From Brumimicrobium sp035497735 (lineage in GTDB: Bacteria > Bacteroidota > Bacteroidia > Flavobacteriales_D > Crocinitomicaceae): a DNA stretch of 64,000 bases. Within the stretch, counting starts at the first letter, position 1, and each line of letters starts with the position of its first letter. The DNA lies in assembly GCA_035497735.1 (NCBI GenBank), contig DATJCX010000005.1, positions 1 through 64,000 on the forward strand. The letters are read 5' to 3'. The notes beneath the pieces are model-generated. The model was not told where the DNA came from. It did no database searches and saw only the letters and a list, made by a program, of their open reading frames with translations. The translations under genes and the position numbers were made by a program. Positions 53,002 to 62,265 of the stretch are shown in pieces.

Positions 53002-55800
53002 ATGAAATTTAATTACACAATGCAGAATAAGCATACTTTTTTAAAACTAAATAAATCATTCTCAGTAGGTAAGTTGATTTTAGCACTTACTTTTATGTTT
53101 TTTCAAGCTACTGCTTTTTCCCAAATAACATTCCCAACACCTTTTGTGACGCCACAACAAGCAGTAGAAAATGTATTGCTGGGACCTGGAGTTCAAGCTT
53201 CTGGTTTTAAATACAACGGGAATGGTGTTATGGCTGTTAACGTTCAGTCAAACATTAGAAGATTCGTCAATACAAATGCTGTTTTTCCTTTAGATGAAGG
53301 GGTTCTTATGCATACTGCAAATGCTCCTAATGTGAGCGGAGACCCTGACTTAAATGCAATTAATTTAAGTAATAGTAATATTTCTAACGGAGTAATTTTG
53401 GAATTTGATTTCGTGCCAGAAGGAGATACTTTGTCTTTTAGCTATATCTTCTCTTCTGCAGAATATAGTTCTTTTACATGCTCTAGTTTTAACGATGTAT
53501 TTGGATTCTTTATTTCTGGTCCTGGAATATCAGGTCCTTATTCAAATAACTCAATCAACATTGCAACAATTCCTGGTACTAATACGCCGGTTGGAATTAA
53601 TACGGTAAACTCTGGGAATGTAACGAGTAGTAATTGCTTTAATGCAAACCCAAATTATCAGCAAGATTCTCAATATTGGACAAGTTCTTTTAACTCTGTT
53701 TACAACTCTTCTCCAGCCATTTCCGGTTCTGTAGGTTCGCCTAACTTTAATGGAAGTACAATTGAATTAACAGCTAATGCTTCGGTTATTTGTGGGGAAA
53801 CTTACCATATTAAATTAGCGATATCTAATGTGAGTGACCAATCTTATAATTCAGGGGTTTTCCTGAAAGCTGGTTCTTTCTCATCTGTACCAACATTTGA
53901 AATTTCTGGTCAAAATACGACAACCATGACTATGGACTCGGTACTAGTAGAAGGGTGTGATATGGGTAATTTCTGTTTCACAAGACCAATTGAAATCGCT
54001 GAAGATACTGCTGTTGTTCACTTTGAAATTGGTGGTACAGCAATATTAGGAGTTGACTATAACTTTACGAATATTCCAAACACGCTAGATAGTATTATTC
54101 TTTACCCAGGAGAAACAGATTTCTGTATCGATATTGAACCAGTTTTAGATGGTTTGCTTGAAGGGCTGGAATCGATTGAAATTAGTACCTTTTCGGTCAA
54201 CCCCTGTGGAGATACTTTGTGGAGTGAAGCTCGGTTATATATAGCCGATAAGCCCGACATACCCATTCCGAATGCAGGATCAAATTTTGCCGTCTGTGAT
54301 GGTGGAACTGGGGTTTTAGAAGGAGAAGCTGAAGTAGCAACAAACACTACAACTTGGACGTATGATGGCCCTGGTGTAATTACTTTTACGCCGAATGCAA
54401 ATGACCCCAATGCGACTGTTTCTTTTACAGAACCAGGTTCCTACACCTTGTTCCTCACAGAAGCTAATGATACCTGTGATGTCTTTGGAATTGACTCTGT
54501 AACCGTTGTTTATGGTGAAGTGTTATTAGATGTTTCAAACGATACAATAATTTGTCAGAATGGACAGGTGGATTTAATTGCTACTGGAAATACGACGAGC
54601 AATTCACCTCTAGAGTATCATTGGGATCATACAACTGATGTAGGTGCGGTTCAGAATGTGACACCATTAGAAAATACTACGTATTCTGTTTTTGCAGAAA
54701 ATACCGATGGATGTATCTCGCAAACGAAAACGATAACCGTGTCGGTTCATCCTCCTCTAGAATTAACAATAACTCCGACTTTACAGTCTATTTGTCCTGG
54801 CGATATGGCACAGATTAGCTCTGTAGTAACAGGAGGAAATGGTGGCCCTTATACTTTAGTATGGACAGACCCAACAGGAAATGTAGTAGGGGATGAAGCA
54901 CAAATAGCCGTTTCTCCAGAATCAACTTCGATTTATACATTAACGGTTTCAGATAATTGTGAAACGACTCCTGTTACCCTAACTTCTGAAGTTGTCGTAG
55001 AACCATTGCCAGAAGTAATGTTTTCTGTAACAGAACCGGCTTTATGTACGCCTGCTGTGTTTGAAGTGATAAATAATACTGATCCGAATATGGTTGATCA
55101 AACATATTGGTACGTTAATAGTGGCCACTCGTATGCTAATTTGGATACGATTAATCCTGATATCACTTCACCTGGTGTTTACGATGTGAAATTGGTGGTA
55201 GTGAGTCCAGCAGGTTGTGTAGATTCTTTATCTGTAAATAACTTCCTTGAAGTTTACGCTTTACCAGAAGTAAGATTTACATATACACCAAATCCTACAA
55301 CTGTGTTGAATACTGAAGTGAAGTTTCAAAATGGTACGACAGGGGCGGTTTCTTATCAGTGGACTTTCGAAGACGGTCTTCCCGCTTATTCTTCATTAAC
55401 GAATCCAACGGTAAATTTCCCTGAAGGTATCGTCGATGTGTATGATGTTGAAATGATTGCTTACACTGAGTTTGGTTGTACTGATACTGTTTTAAAAAGA
55501 ATACGAGTTCAACCGGAAGTGTTGATCTTTGCACCAAATTCTTTTACGCCAGACAACGATTCTTATAATGAAGTATGGAAAGTACATTTATTAGGAGTTG
55601 ATGTTTACAATGTAACAATCGAAGTATTTAATCGTTGGGGTGAACAAGTTTGGGAATCACACGACATCGAGTATGGATGGGATGGAACATATGGTGGAAA
55701 GCCAGTTCCTACAGGTTCTTACATCTGGAAAGTTAGCGCAGCTGATAGATTGACAGATGGAAAATACGAATGGCAAGGTCAAGTGACTATTTTGAGATAA
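53002..55800 (+). CDS. secreted T9SS cargo protein with gliding-motility-associated C-terminal domain
   Basis: 932 residues from ATG 53002 (52984 is TTG; 53020 is another ATG). The signal peptide ends at ATAFSQ. The N-terminal third (about 40-300) resembles choice-of-anchor L type beta sandwiches: TPFVTPQQAVENVLLGPGVQ, GVLMHT, LEFDFVPEGDTLSFSYIFSSAEY. Ig-like repeats follow (about 310-840), including PKD-like units. The C-terminus VLIFAPNSFTPDNDSYNEVWKVH...NRWGEQVWES...WDGTYGGKPVPTGSYIWKV is the gliding-motility-associated (type B) sorting domain that targets the protein to the type IX system. Adhesive surface function is an inference. Confidence 0.92.
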   Translation: MKFNYTMQNKHTFLKLNKSFSVGKLILALTFMFFQATAFSQITFPTPFVTPQQAVENVLLGPGVQASGFKYNGNGVMAVNVQSNIRRFVNTNAVFPLDEGVLMHTANAPNVSGDPDLNAINLSNSNISNGVILEFDFVPEGDTLSFSYIFSSAEYSSFTCSSFNDVFGFFISGPGISGPYSNNSINIATIPGTNTPVGINTVNSGNVTSSNCFNANPNYQQDSQYWTSSFNSVYNSSPAISGSVGSPNFNGSTIELTANASVICGETYHIKLAISNVSDQSYNSGVFLKAGSFSSVPTFEISGQNTTTMTMDSVLVEGCDMGNFCFTRPIEIAEDTAVVHFEIGGTAILGVDYNFTNIPNTLDSIILYPGETDFCIDIEPVLDGLLEGLESIEISTFSVNPCGDTLWSEARLYIADKPDIPIPNAGSNFAVCDGGTGVLEGEAEVATNTTTWTYDGPGVITFTPNANDPNATVSFTEPGSYTLFLTEANDTCDVFGIDSVTVVYGEVLLDVSNDTIICQNGQVDLIATGNTTSNSPLEYHWDHTTDVGAVQNVTPLENTTYSVFAENTDGCISQTKTITVSVHPPLELTITPTLQSICPGDMAQISSVVTGGNGGPYTLVWTDPTGNVVGDEAQIAVSPESTSIYTLTVSDNCETTPVTLTSEVVVEPLPEVMFSVTEPALCTPAVFEVINNTDPNMVDQTYWYVNSGHSYANLDTINPDITSPGVYDVKLVVVSPAGCVDSLSVNNFLEVYALPEVRFTYTPNPTTVLNTEVKFQNGTTGAVSYQWTFEDGLPAYSSLTNPTVNFPEGIVDVYDVEMIAYTEFGCTDTVLKRIRVQPEVLIFAPNSFTPDNDSYNEVWKVHLLGVDVYNVTIEVFNRWGEQVWESHDIEYGWDGTYGGKPVPTGSYIWKVSAADRLTDGKYEWQGQVTILR

Positions 55801-55828
55801 GTATTTAAAGAAAGATTAGGAAGGAATT

Positions 55829-55852
55829 GTCTCAAAACTTTAGTTTTGAGAT
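55829..55852 (+). terminator. small hairpin after the T9SS cargo gene
   Basis: GTCTCAAAAC, loop TTTA, GTTTTGAGATG: a near-perfect 9-bp stem 29 bp after the stop. It carries no T run. The arms resemble the GTCTCAAAA arms of the hairpin at 50073. Confidence 0.5.
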
Positions 55853-55903
55853 GCTCTCAAATAAAAAGTAGTTGTCGCAAGACAGCAAACTTTGTTATAA
55901 AGT

Positions 55904-56030
55904 GTGAATGTTTCAAAAGTGAGGAGAATACAAAAGATTGTAAATGAGAACGAAATGAAGATACTATTGTATGTGATTTAGTTCCAAATTCATCAATAAT
56001 GCTACAGCTTCCCAGTTATGAAACATTCAC
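55904..56030 (+). repeat. palindromic 3'-end element, copy E (diverged)
   Basis: GTGAATGTTTC at the left pairs with GAAACATTCAC at the right, with 55906-56028 being the homologous core of 123 bp. The apex ATACT/GTAT and the flanking AGAACG, GTGATTTAGT and CATCAATAA match copy A1 reversed. TTTTTTATTT follows on the plus strand, and the AAA-rich left side may serve the minus-strand pgk, since the two genes converge here. Confidence 0.75.
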
Positions 56031-56038
56031 TTTTTTAT

Positions 56039-57229
56039 TTACTTTAGGATTGCCTTAATCCCAGGAAGTTCAATCCCTTCAAGATATTCAAGCATAGCTC
56101 CACCTCCTGTAGAAACGTAGCTAACTTTATCCGCTAAGTTTAACTGGTTGATGGCTGCAACTGAATCTCCACCTCCAATCAATGTGAAAGCTCCATTCTC
56201 TGTCGCGCTAACCAAAGCATTGGCAACTGCTTCTGTACCTTTTTTGAAAGTCTCCATTTCGAAAACACCCATAGGACCATTCCAAAGAATCGTTTTTGAA
56301 TTTTCAATAATCGAACTAAAATTTTTAATCGAGTCTGGACCAATATCAAGTCCCATCCAGCCGTCTGGAATAGCAACGATAGCGCAGATTTGTGTTGCTG
56401 CGTTATTGTCAAACTTGTCAGCAGCTAATGTGTCTGTCGGTAAATGAATTTTTACGTTTTTAGTTTTTGCTAAATCGATAATCTTTAACGCTGTAGCAAG
56501 ATAATCTTCCTCTACCAATGAGTTTCCGATTTTTCCATCTTGGGCTTTAATAAAAGTATAAGCCATTCCACCACCGATAATGATTTCATCAACAGCATCC
56601 ATTAGGTTTTCGATGATACTGATTTTTGAACTCACTTTTGCGCCTCCAACGATAGCCGTAGTTGGTGCCTTTGGATTTTTCAAAACAGCATCTATGTTTT
56701 TGATTTCATTCTCTAATAATAGTCCAAAGTATTTATCATTCGGAAAGAATTCTGCAATCACAGCTGTACTTGCATGCGCTCTATGTGCAGTTCCAAAAGC
56801 ATCATTCAAATAGATGTCGGCATGTTTTGATAATTTCTCAGCAAACTCTTTGTCTCCTGCTGTTTCTTCTTTATAGAATCTAAGATTTTCTAATAGTGCA
56901 ACTTCACCATTTTTTAGATTCTTAGTCGTTTCTAACGCTTCTTTACTGATACAATCTCCAGCAAAAATAACTTTTTGACCAAGTAAACCTTCTAATTCAA
57001 TAAGGATGTGCTTTAGTGAAAATTTATCTTCAGGACCTTCTTTTGGACGTCCTAGGTGCGACATTAAGATTACGCTTCCTCCTTTGCTTAAAACATGTTT
57101 AATCGTTGGAATTGCTGCCTTAATACGTGTATTGTCAGTTACTTCAAACTGATCATTTAAAGGTACATTGAAATCTACGCGAATAAGCGTCTTTTTGTCT
57201 TGGAAATTAACGTCAGAAATTGTTTTCAT
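56039..57229 (-). CDS. pgk: phosphoglycerate kinase
   Basis: 396 residues, a normal glycolytic enzyme transferring phosphate from 1,3-bisphosphoglycerate to ADP. The N-terminal KTLIRVDFNVPLN, SHLGRPK, VALLENLRFYKEE and NDAFGTAHRAHAS, and the C-terminal nucleotide-binding WNGPMGVFE and GGGDSVAAIN are as expected. CAAAAATA at 57246-57253 reads TATTTTTG on the minus strand, a possible -7 element 17 bp before the ATG. Convergent with the T9SS cargo gene. Confidence 0.97.
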   Translation of the reverse strand: MKTISDVNFQDKKTLIRVDFNVPLNDQFEVTDNTRIKAAIPTIKHVLSKGGSVILMSHLGRPKEGPEDKFSLKHILIELEGLLGQKVIFAGDCISKEALETTKNLKNGEVALLENLRFYKEETAGDKEFAEKLSKHADIYLNDAFGTAHRAHASTAVIAEFFPNDKYFGLLLENEIKNIDAVLKNPKAPTTAIVGGAKVSSKISIIENLMDAVDEIIIGGGMAYTFIKAQDGKIGNSLVEEDYLATALKIIDLAKTKNVKIHLPTDTLAADKFDNNAATQICAIVAIPDGWMGLDIGPDSIKNFSSIIENSKTILWNGPMGVFEMETFKKGTEAVANALVSATENGAFTLIGGGDSVAAINQLNLADKVSYVSTGGGAMLEYLEGIELPGIKAILK

Positions 57230-57286
57230 TTTAATAAAGTTTGTACAAAAATAATTAATCTTTTAATGATTAGGGCTTATAATTCC

Positions 57287-57294
57287 TATATTTG
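57287..57294 (+). promoter_or_regulatory. putative promoter -7 element
   Basis: TATATTTG 18 bp before the ATG at 57313, an exact TAnnTTTG match. It rules out the upstream TTG start at 57292, which lies inside the motif. Confidence 0.55.
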
Positions 57295-57312
57295 AACAGA
57301 ATAATACCGAAT

Positions 57313-57663
57313 ATGAATATAGAATCTTTTCGTTTTTATTGTTTAGCCAAACTGCATGTGGAAGAATCTTTTCCATTTGATAAAAATACTTTGGTTTTTA
57401 AGTTGAATAATAAAATATTTGCGTTAACAGATTTAGAGAATGCACGTTCATGTAATTTGAAGTGTGATCCTGAAAAAGCTGTAATATTAAGGGAAGAATA
57501 TTCAGGAATTATTCCAGGATGGCACATGAACAAAATGCATTGGAATACTGTTTTCTTTGATGAGGACGTGTCAGACTCATTAATTTATGAGTTAATAGAC
57601 CATTCGTATGATTTAATTATGAATTCTTTTTCAAAGAAAATACAAGAAGAGTTAAGAAAATGA
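57313..57663 (+). CDS. MmcQ/YjbR (CyaY-like) family protein
   Basis: 116 residues from ATG 57313. MmcQ/YjbR proteins share a DNA-binding-like fold of unknown function. Family features are FRFYCLAKLHVEESFPFDKNTLVFKLNNKIFALTDLE, a central NLKCDP and the C-terminal GWHMNKMHWNTVFF. Its TGA overlaps the ATG of the S4 gene (ATGA), so the two are coupled. Confidence 0.88.
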   Translation: MNIESFRFYCLAKLHVEESFPFDKNTLVFKLNNKIFALTDLENARSCNLKCDPEKAVILREEYSGIIPGWHMNKMHWNTVFFDEDVSDSLIYELIDHSYDLIMNSFSKKIQEELRK

Positions 57664-58052
57664 GTGTTAGAATAGATAAATATATTTGGTTTGTACGACT
57701 TGCAAAAACAAGAACCAAGGCGAGTGAACAAGTTTCGAAAGGAAAGGTAAAGTTGAATGGAATGAATATTAAACCCTCTGCTTTGGTGAAAGTGGGCGAT
57801 GAGATAGGAATGGTTAAGCATACTTCTGTTTTTACCTTTAAAGTCAGAGATTTGTTGGACAGGAGAGTCGGCGCTAAGCTTGTTAAAGACTACATTACTG
57901 ACATTACGTCAGCAGAAGAGTTAGAAAAGTACAAAACATACCAAGTGGCACAATCTTCGTATAGGAAGTTTGGAGACGGAAAACCAACGACAAAAGAGCG
58001 TAGAGATTTAGAAGATTTTTTGTTTTGGGAAGATAACGACTTTTTCGAATGA
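57660..58052 (+). CDS. S4 domain RNA-binding protein (HslR/Hsp15-like)
   Basis: 130 residues. The S4 RNA-binding domain is at the N-terminus (residues 3-60: VRIDKYIWFVRLAKTRTKASEQVSKGKVKLNGMNI). The remainder is a charged tail ending in LEDFLFWEDNDFFE. Hsp15 proteins bind stalled 50S subunits carrying peptidyl-tRNA, so a role in ribosome rescue is plausible. Overlaps the MmcQ-like gene by four bases. Confidence 0.9.
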   Translation: MSVRIDKYIWFVRLAKTRTKASEQVSKGKVKLNGMNIKPSALVKVGDEIGMVKHTSVFTFKVRDLLDRRVGAKLVKDYITDITSAEELEKYKTYQVAQSSYRKFGDGKPTTKERRDLEDFLFWEDNDFFE

Positions 58053-58118
58053 TTTTCGAATCTTTTGAAATACTAAATAGAAAATAAAAACGTTAAACTT
58101 TTAATTAAAAAATAATTT

Positions 58119-58838
58119 ATGGAAAATTATGTTGACAATTCATTTAACCATGTAATCTCTAAAGAGCAAGTTAAATCTTTCTTTTCAGGAGTTTATGCTT
58201 ACATGTTTTTAGGATTATTAGTATCAGGAACTATTTCTTGGTACATGGCGAGTTCTGGATTATTTCTAGAATTGTTTGTAAATGCAGAAACAGGTTCTGT
58301 AAGCCCATTGTTTTATGTAGTTGCTTTTAGTCCACTGGCTTTTGTGTTTTTAATTCAAGCTAAGTATAGAAGCTTTTCGATGGGAATATTGATTATCCTA
58401 TTTATTGTGTTTTCAGCCTTAATGGGTGCTAGTTTATCTTCTATTTTCTTTGTTTATAGCATTGGGAATATTAGTACAACATTCATCGTTACAGCTGGTG
58501 CATTTGGTGCAATGGCAATATTAGGTTACACAACTTCAGTTGATTTATCCAAAATGGGAAGTCTGTTGTACATGGTGTTCATCGGTATCTTTATAGCGAG
58601 TATTACAAACATGTTCTTTAAGAGTGAAGCAATGGGATACTGGATTTCTTTTATTGGTGTTTTTGTTTTTACAGGATTAACAGCTTGGGAAATGCAAAAG
58701 TTAAAGGCGATTGCTTCAGACAATTCAATAGGAGAGGGAGATAAAAAGAAACTAAGCTTAATTGGTGGAATGTCATTGTACATTTTATTTGTTAACTTAT
58801 TCTTATCTTTATTAAGATTAATAGGAGGAAGAGATTAA
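58119..58838 (+). CDS. Bax inhibitor-1/YccA family membrane protein
   Basis: 239 residues with about seven membrane segments (from about residue 25 to 232). The BI-1 signature is present in the second half: GAFGAMAILGYTTSVDLSKMGSLLYM and the C-terminal AWEMQKLK...GEGDKKKLSLIGGMSLYILFVNLFLSLLRL. Members are pH-sensitive calcium-leak-type channels; the bacterial role is not settled. 67 bp after the S4 gene. Confidence 0.93.
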   Translation: MENYVDNSFNHVISKEQVKSFFSGVYAYMFLGLLVSGTISWYMASSGLFLELFVNAETGSVSPLFYVVAFSPLAFVFLIQAKYRSFSMGILIILFIVFSALMGASLSSIFFVYSIGNISTTFIVTAGAFGAMAILGYTTSVDLSKMGSLLYMVFIGIFIASITNMFFKSEAMGYWISFIGVFVFTGLTAWEMQKLKAIASDNSIGEGDKKKLSLIGGMSLYILFVNLFLSLLRLIGGRD

Positions 58839-58864
58839 TGGTTAAATAAAACCAAGAAAAATAG

Positions 58865-58911
58865 AAAGCGAGGCTGTTCAATGTGAATAGTCTCGCTTTT
58901 TTTTGTAGCTA
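58865..58911 (+). terminator. terminator after the Bax inhibitor-1 gene
   Basis: AAAGCGAGGCTGTTCA, loop ATG, TGAATAGTCTCGCTTT, then a T run. A GC-rich stem 27 bp downstream of the stop, with a clear U tract. Confidence 0.85.
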
Positions 58912-59042
58912 TTTCCTACCTTCTATATTCATCGTTTAAACATCAAGATGTAGCCGTAAAACCGACTTAGAGTAGCTTTCTAGCTTAGTAATCTTCTCTT
59001 GCATAATCTTTTTCTTGATTCACTATAAAAGTTGCTATAAAC

Positions 59043-59071
59043 AAAAAAAAAGCTACCCTTATGGATAGCTT
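59043..59071 (-). terminator. terminator of the pyrH-frr transcript
   Basis: On the minus strand AAGCTATCC, loop ATAA, GGGTAGCTT, then TTTTTTTT. Lies 25 bp downstream of the frr stop, so it ends the minus-strand pyrH-frr unit. Confidence 0.85.
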
Positions 59072-59095
59072 AATATTTTTATGTTTTAATCGGTA

Positions 59096-59659
59096 TTATA
59101 CCGTCATAATATCTTTTTCTTTTAGAACTAATAGGTCTTCCGCTTTTTTGACAAAGCTATCAGTAATCGTTTGGATTTCTCCTTCCGCTGATTTGGCAAT
59201 ATCTTCAGAAAGACCATCGTTCTTCAATTCTTTAATGAAGTCCATTGCGTCTTTTCTATTGTTTCTGATAGAAACTTTAGCATTTTCAGATTCTGCTTTC
59301 GCTATTTTTACTAAGTCACGTCTTCTTTCTTCCGTTAACATTGGAATACTGATGATTAGCATTTCTCCGTTATCTTGTGGAGCAAGACCTAAGTTGGCAT
59401 TAATAATTCCTTTTGCACATTCTCCAATCATGTTTTTTTCCCAAGGTTGAACTGTCAAAGTTCTTGGATCCAAAGTACTCACATTGGCTACCTTTGAAAG
59501 TGCTGTTTTACTACCGTAGTAGTCAACAAGAACACCGTCTAACATATCTGGAGCTGCCTTACCAGTTCTAATTTTTCTAAATTCAGACTCCAAGTGGGTC
59601 ATACTTTTACTATTAGATGCTTTCAAATCATCTAAAATCATGTTTATCTCTTCAGTCAT
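59096..59659 (-). CDS. frr: ribosome recycling factor
   Basis: 187 residues. Splits post-termination ribosomes with EF-G. Three-helix domain 1 and the globular domain 2 are typical: HLESEFRKIRTGKAAPDMLDGVLVDYYG, STLDPRTLTVQPWEK, and NLGLAPQDNGEMLIISIPMLTEERRRDLVK. pyrH follows immediately upstream on the same strand, the order seen in most bacteria. Confidence 0.97.
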   Translation of the reverse strand: MTEEINMILDDLKASNSKSMTHLESEFRKIRTGKAAPDMLDGVLVDYYGSKTALSKVANVSTLDPRTLTVQPWEKNMIGECAKGIINANLGLAPQDNGEMLIISIPMLTEERRRDLVKIAKAESENAKVSIRNNRKDAMDFIKELKNDGLSEDIAKSAEGEIQTITDSFVKKAEDLLVLKEKDIMTV

Positions 59660-59699
59660 TTTATCTTTTGATTGCGATAATAATACAAGTTTATCATTT

Positions 59700-60425
59700 T
59701 TAATCTAATTGCATTGAAGTTTCAGCAACTAATGTACCGATAGGTTCTCCAAGAATTAATTTTTTAAGGTTTCCATCAATGTTCATATTGAAAACAATGA
59801 TAGGTAAACTATTTTCTTTACAAAGTGTAAAAGCTGTCATATCCATCACGTTTAATCCGTTTGAATAAACGTCATCAAACGTTATGGTATCATATTTAAC
59901 AGCATCTGAATTTTTCTCTGGGTCACTTGTGTAAATTCCATCTACACGTGTTCCTTTTAAGATAACATCTGCATTGATTTCGATTGCTCTAAGCGATGCT
60001 GCCGAGTCGGTTGTAAAGTATGGGTTTCCAGTTCCCGCACCAAAAATAACCACTCTGCCTTTTTCAAGATGTCTAACCGCTCTCCTACGAATATATGGTT
60101 CAGCGATTTCTTTCATTTCAATTGCAGAAAGTAATCTAGAGTCTATATTAATAGCTTCTAGGGCAGATTGTAGGGCCATTGCATTGATCATGGTTGCTAA
60201 CATTCCCATGTAATCACCATGTGTTCTGTCCATTCCACCTTCTTCTGCTTGAACTCCTCGGAAGATATTCCCTCCACCGATAACGATTCCTAGTTCAACA
60301 CCTAAATCAGTAATTTCTTTTATTTGTTGTGCATAACTTTGTATTCTAACATTGTCAATTCCAAACTGTTTATCTCCCATTAAGGCTTCACCACTTAGCT
60401 TTAGAAGAACTCTTTTGTATTTCAT
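59700..60425 (-). CDS. pyrH: uridylate kinase
   Basis: 241 residues. UMP to UDP with ATP, part of pyrimidine nucleotide synthesis. KLSGEALMG at the start, GVELGIVIGGGNIFRG, DYMGMLATMINAMAL, GTGNPYFTTDSAASLRAIE, and DVILKGTRVDGIYTSDP are the amino acid kinase family blocks. Starts 98 bp after tsf, beyond the tsf terminator, so it probably has its own promoter. Confidence 0.97.
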   Translation of the reverse strand: MKYKRVLLKLSGEALMGDKQFGIDNVRIQSYAQQIKEITDLGVELGIVIGGGNIFRGVQAEEGGMDRTHGDYMGMLATMINAMALQSALEAINIDSRLLSAIEMKEIAEPYIRRRAVRHLEKGRVVIFGAGTGNPYFTTDSAASLRAIEINADVILKGTRVDGIYTSDPEKNSDAVKYDTITFDDVYSNGLNVMDMTAFTLCKENSLPIIVFNMNIDGNLKKLILGEPIGTLVAETSMQLD

Positions 60426-60475
60426 TTTATGAGAATCGTTGATCGTTAATTAAATTTTCTGCAAAATAAGACAAA

Positions 60476-60506
60476 AAAAAGAGAGAAACTTAATTTCTCT
60501 CTTTTT
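60476..60506 (-). terminator. terminator after tsf
   Basis: On the minus strand AGAGAGAAATTAAGTTTCTCTCT with T runs on both sides (loop TTAAG). It lies 18 bp after the tsf stop and before pyrH. Confidence 0.85.
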
Positions 60507-60523
60507 TATTTTTCAAAAGTCTA

Positions 60524-61348
60524 TTAACTCATAGATAATCTCTTGAAGTTAGTTACAGTTAAACCTGATTCAACTGAATTTAAGAATTGTTCAACTGACA
60601 TTTTATTATCACGAACAAAATCTTGGCTTAATAATGTGTTCTCTTTGAAGAATTTATTCAATCTTCCTTGAGCGATTTTATCAGCCATTTCAACTGGTCT
60701 ACCCTCTTGGATAGCTAAGTCTCTACCAACTTCTAATTCTCTTGCAATTGTGTCTGCATCAATACCGTCTTTCGTCAAAGATAGTGGATTCATAGCAGCA
60801 ACTTGCATTGCAACTTGTCTTCCAGCTTCTTTTGCTTCTTCGCTAGATTTGTTTAATCCAACTAAAGCAGCTAATTGATTTCCTGGGTGATTGTAAGCTT
60901 CAACAAATTCTGCTTCGATTTTGTCAAATCCAGAGATTTCTAATTTTTCTCCAATAACACCAATTTGTTCAATTACTTTTTCTTCAACAGTTAGTTTGTC
61001 GTTGAATTGAGCTTTTAATACCTCTTCTACAGAAGTAGCTTCGCTTTTGATACCTGCTTCTAAGATGTCATTTACAAATTTTTGGAAGTCTGCGTTTTTA
61101 GCAACGAAGTCAGTCTCACAGTTAAATTTGATAATGTATCCTGTATTTCCAGTTGTCTTAGCATAGATTAAGCCTTCAGAAGCTTCGTTATCACCTCTTT
61201 TTGCTGCAACCTTCTGTCCTTTTTTACGTAGGATATCAATCGCTTCTTCAGCGTTTCCATTAGCTTCCACTAATGCCTTTTTGCAGTCCATCATTCCTGC
61301 ACCAGTTATTTTTCTTAAGTCATTAACTTGACTAGCTGTAATGTTCAT
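60524..61348 (-). CDS. tsf: translation elongation factor Ts
   Basis: 274 residues. Exchanges GDP on EF-Tu. The N-terminal UBA-like part reads VNDLRKITGAGMMDCKKALVEANGNAEEAIDILRKKG, and the core has KFNCETDFVAKNADF. 29 bp after rpsB on the same strand, the normal rpsB-tsf operon. It ends before a terminator. Confidence 0.97.
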   Translation of the reverse strand: MNITASQVNDLRKITGAGMMDCKKALVEANGNAEEAIDILRKKGQKVAAKRGDNEASEGLIYAKTTGNTGYIIKFNCETDFVAKNADFQKFVNDILEAGIKSEATSVEEVLKAQFNDKLTVEEKVIEQIGVIGEKLEISGFDKIEAEFVEAYNHPGNQLAALVGLNKSSEEAKEAGRQVAMQVAAMNPLSLTKDGIDADTIARELEVGRDLAIQEGRPVEMADKIAQGRLNKFFKENTLLSQDFVRDNKMSVEQFLNSVESGLTVTNFKRLSMS

Positions 61349-61377
61349 AACATTTTTTAATTACAAATACATTAATA

Positions 61378-62223
61378 TTATTCTTCTTCTGTTTTCGCCT
61401 CTTTAGCTGCAGCTTCTGTAGTAGTTTTTTCTGCTACTGGAGCTTCTTTAGTTGAAGGAGCATCAGTTGAAGTTTTTTCTGCTTTCTTTTTATCTTCACT
61501 CTTATTGTCAGCATCTTGTTTAGCTTTAGAAGACTTACGTTCTTCTAAACCTTCCTTAATAGCTGCTGTGAAGTATTCCATAATAATTGCAACAGATTTT
61601 GTTGCGTCATCGTTTGCTGGAATAGGGAAGTCAACCAATTTAGGGTTAACGTTTGTATCTACCATTGCGAAAGTTGAAATCCCTAAACGAGCTGCCTCGT
61701 GTAAAGCAATTTTTTCTTTCAATATATCAACGATAAAAATAGCTGCTGGTTGACGAGTCATCTCAGCGATAGAACCAAAGTTCTTTTCTAACTTCTCACG
61801 TTGTCTAGTAATGAATAAACGCTCTCTTTTTGAAAGTGTTTCCCATGTACCATCAACTTGCATTTTATCAATAGTCGTCATCTTACGAATAGACTTTCTT
61901 GTTGTAGCAAAGTTTGTTAACATACCACCTGTCCATCTTTCAACAACGAATGGCATATTGATTTCCTTAACTTTATCAGCAACGATTTGTTTTGCTTGTT
62001 TTTTAGTAGCAACAAATAGAATCTTCTTTCCTGAAGCTGCGATTTGTTTAGCTGCTGCACAAGCTTGCTCAAGGTGAGCAATTGTCTTATTTAAATCAAT
62101 TACGTGAATACCTTTTTGCTCTTCAAATATGTATGGACCCATTGCTGGATTCCATTTTCTTTTCAAGTGACCAAAGTGTACACCTGCGTCTAAAAGTTCT
62201 TTAAATTCTGGTTTTTTTGACAT
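61378..62223 (-). CDS. rpsB: 30S ribosomal protein S2
   Basis: 281 residues from ATG 62223, MSKKPEFKELLDAGVHFGHLKRKW; the ATG at 62241 adds six lysine-rich residues. S2 family blocks: GVHFGHLKRKWNPAMGPYIF, KKILFVATKKQAK, NMPFVVERWTGGMLTNFAT and ALHEAARLGISTFAMVDTN. The C-terminal 55 residues are a low-complexity Lys/Glu/Ala/Thr tail that is probably disordered. A hairpin lies in the 116-bp gap to rpsI. Confidence 0.97.
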   Translation of the reverse strand: MSKKPEFKELLDAGVHFGHLKRKWNPAMGPYIFEEQKGIHVIDLNKTIAHLEQACAAAKQIAASGKKILFVATKKQAKQIVADKVKEINMPFVVERWTGGMLTNFATTRKSIRKMTTIDKMQVDGTWETLSKRERLFITRQREKLEKNFGSIAEMTRQPAAIFIVDILKEKIALHEAARLGISTFAMVDTNVNPKLVDFPIPANDDATKSVAIIMEYFTAAIKEGLEERKSSKAKQDADNKSEDKKKAEKTSTDAPSTKEAPVAEKTTTEAAAKEAKTEEE

Positions 62224-62265
62224 TTTAATTTTCTTTTTCAAGTTTACGTTCCTTAGTAGTCAATA

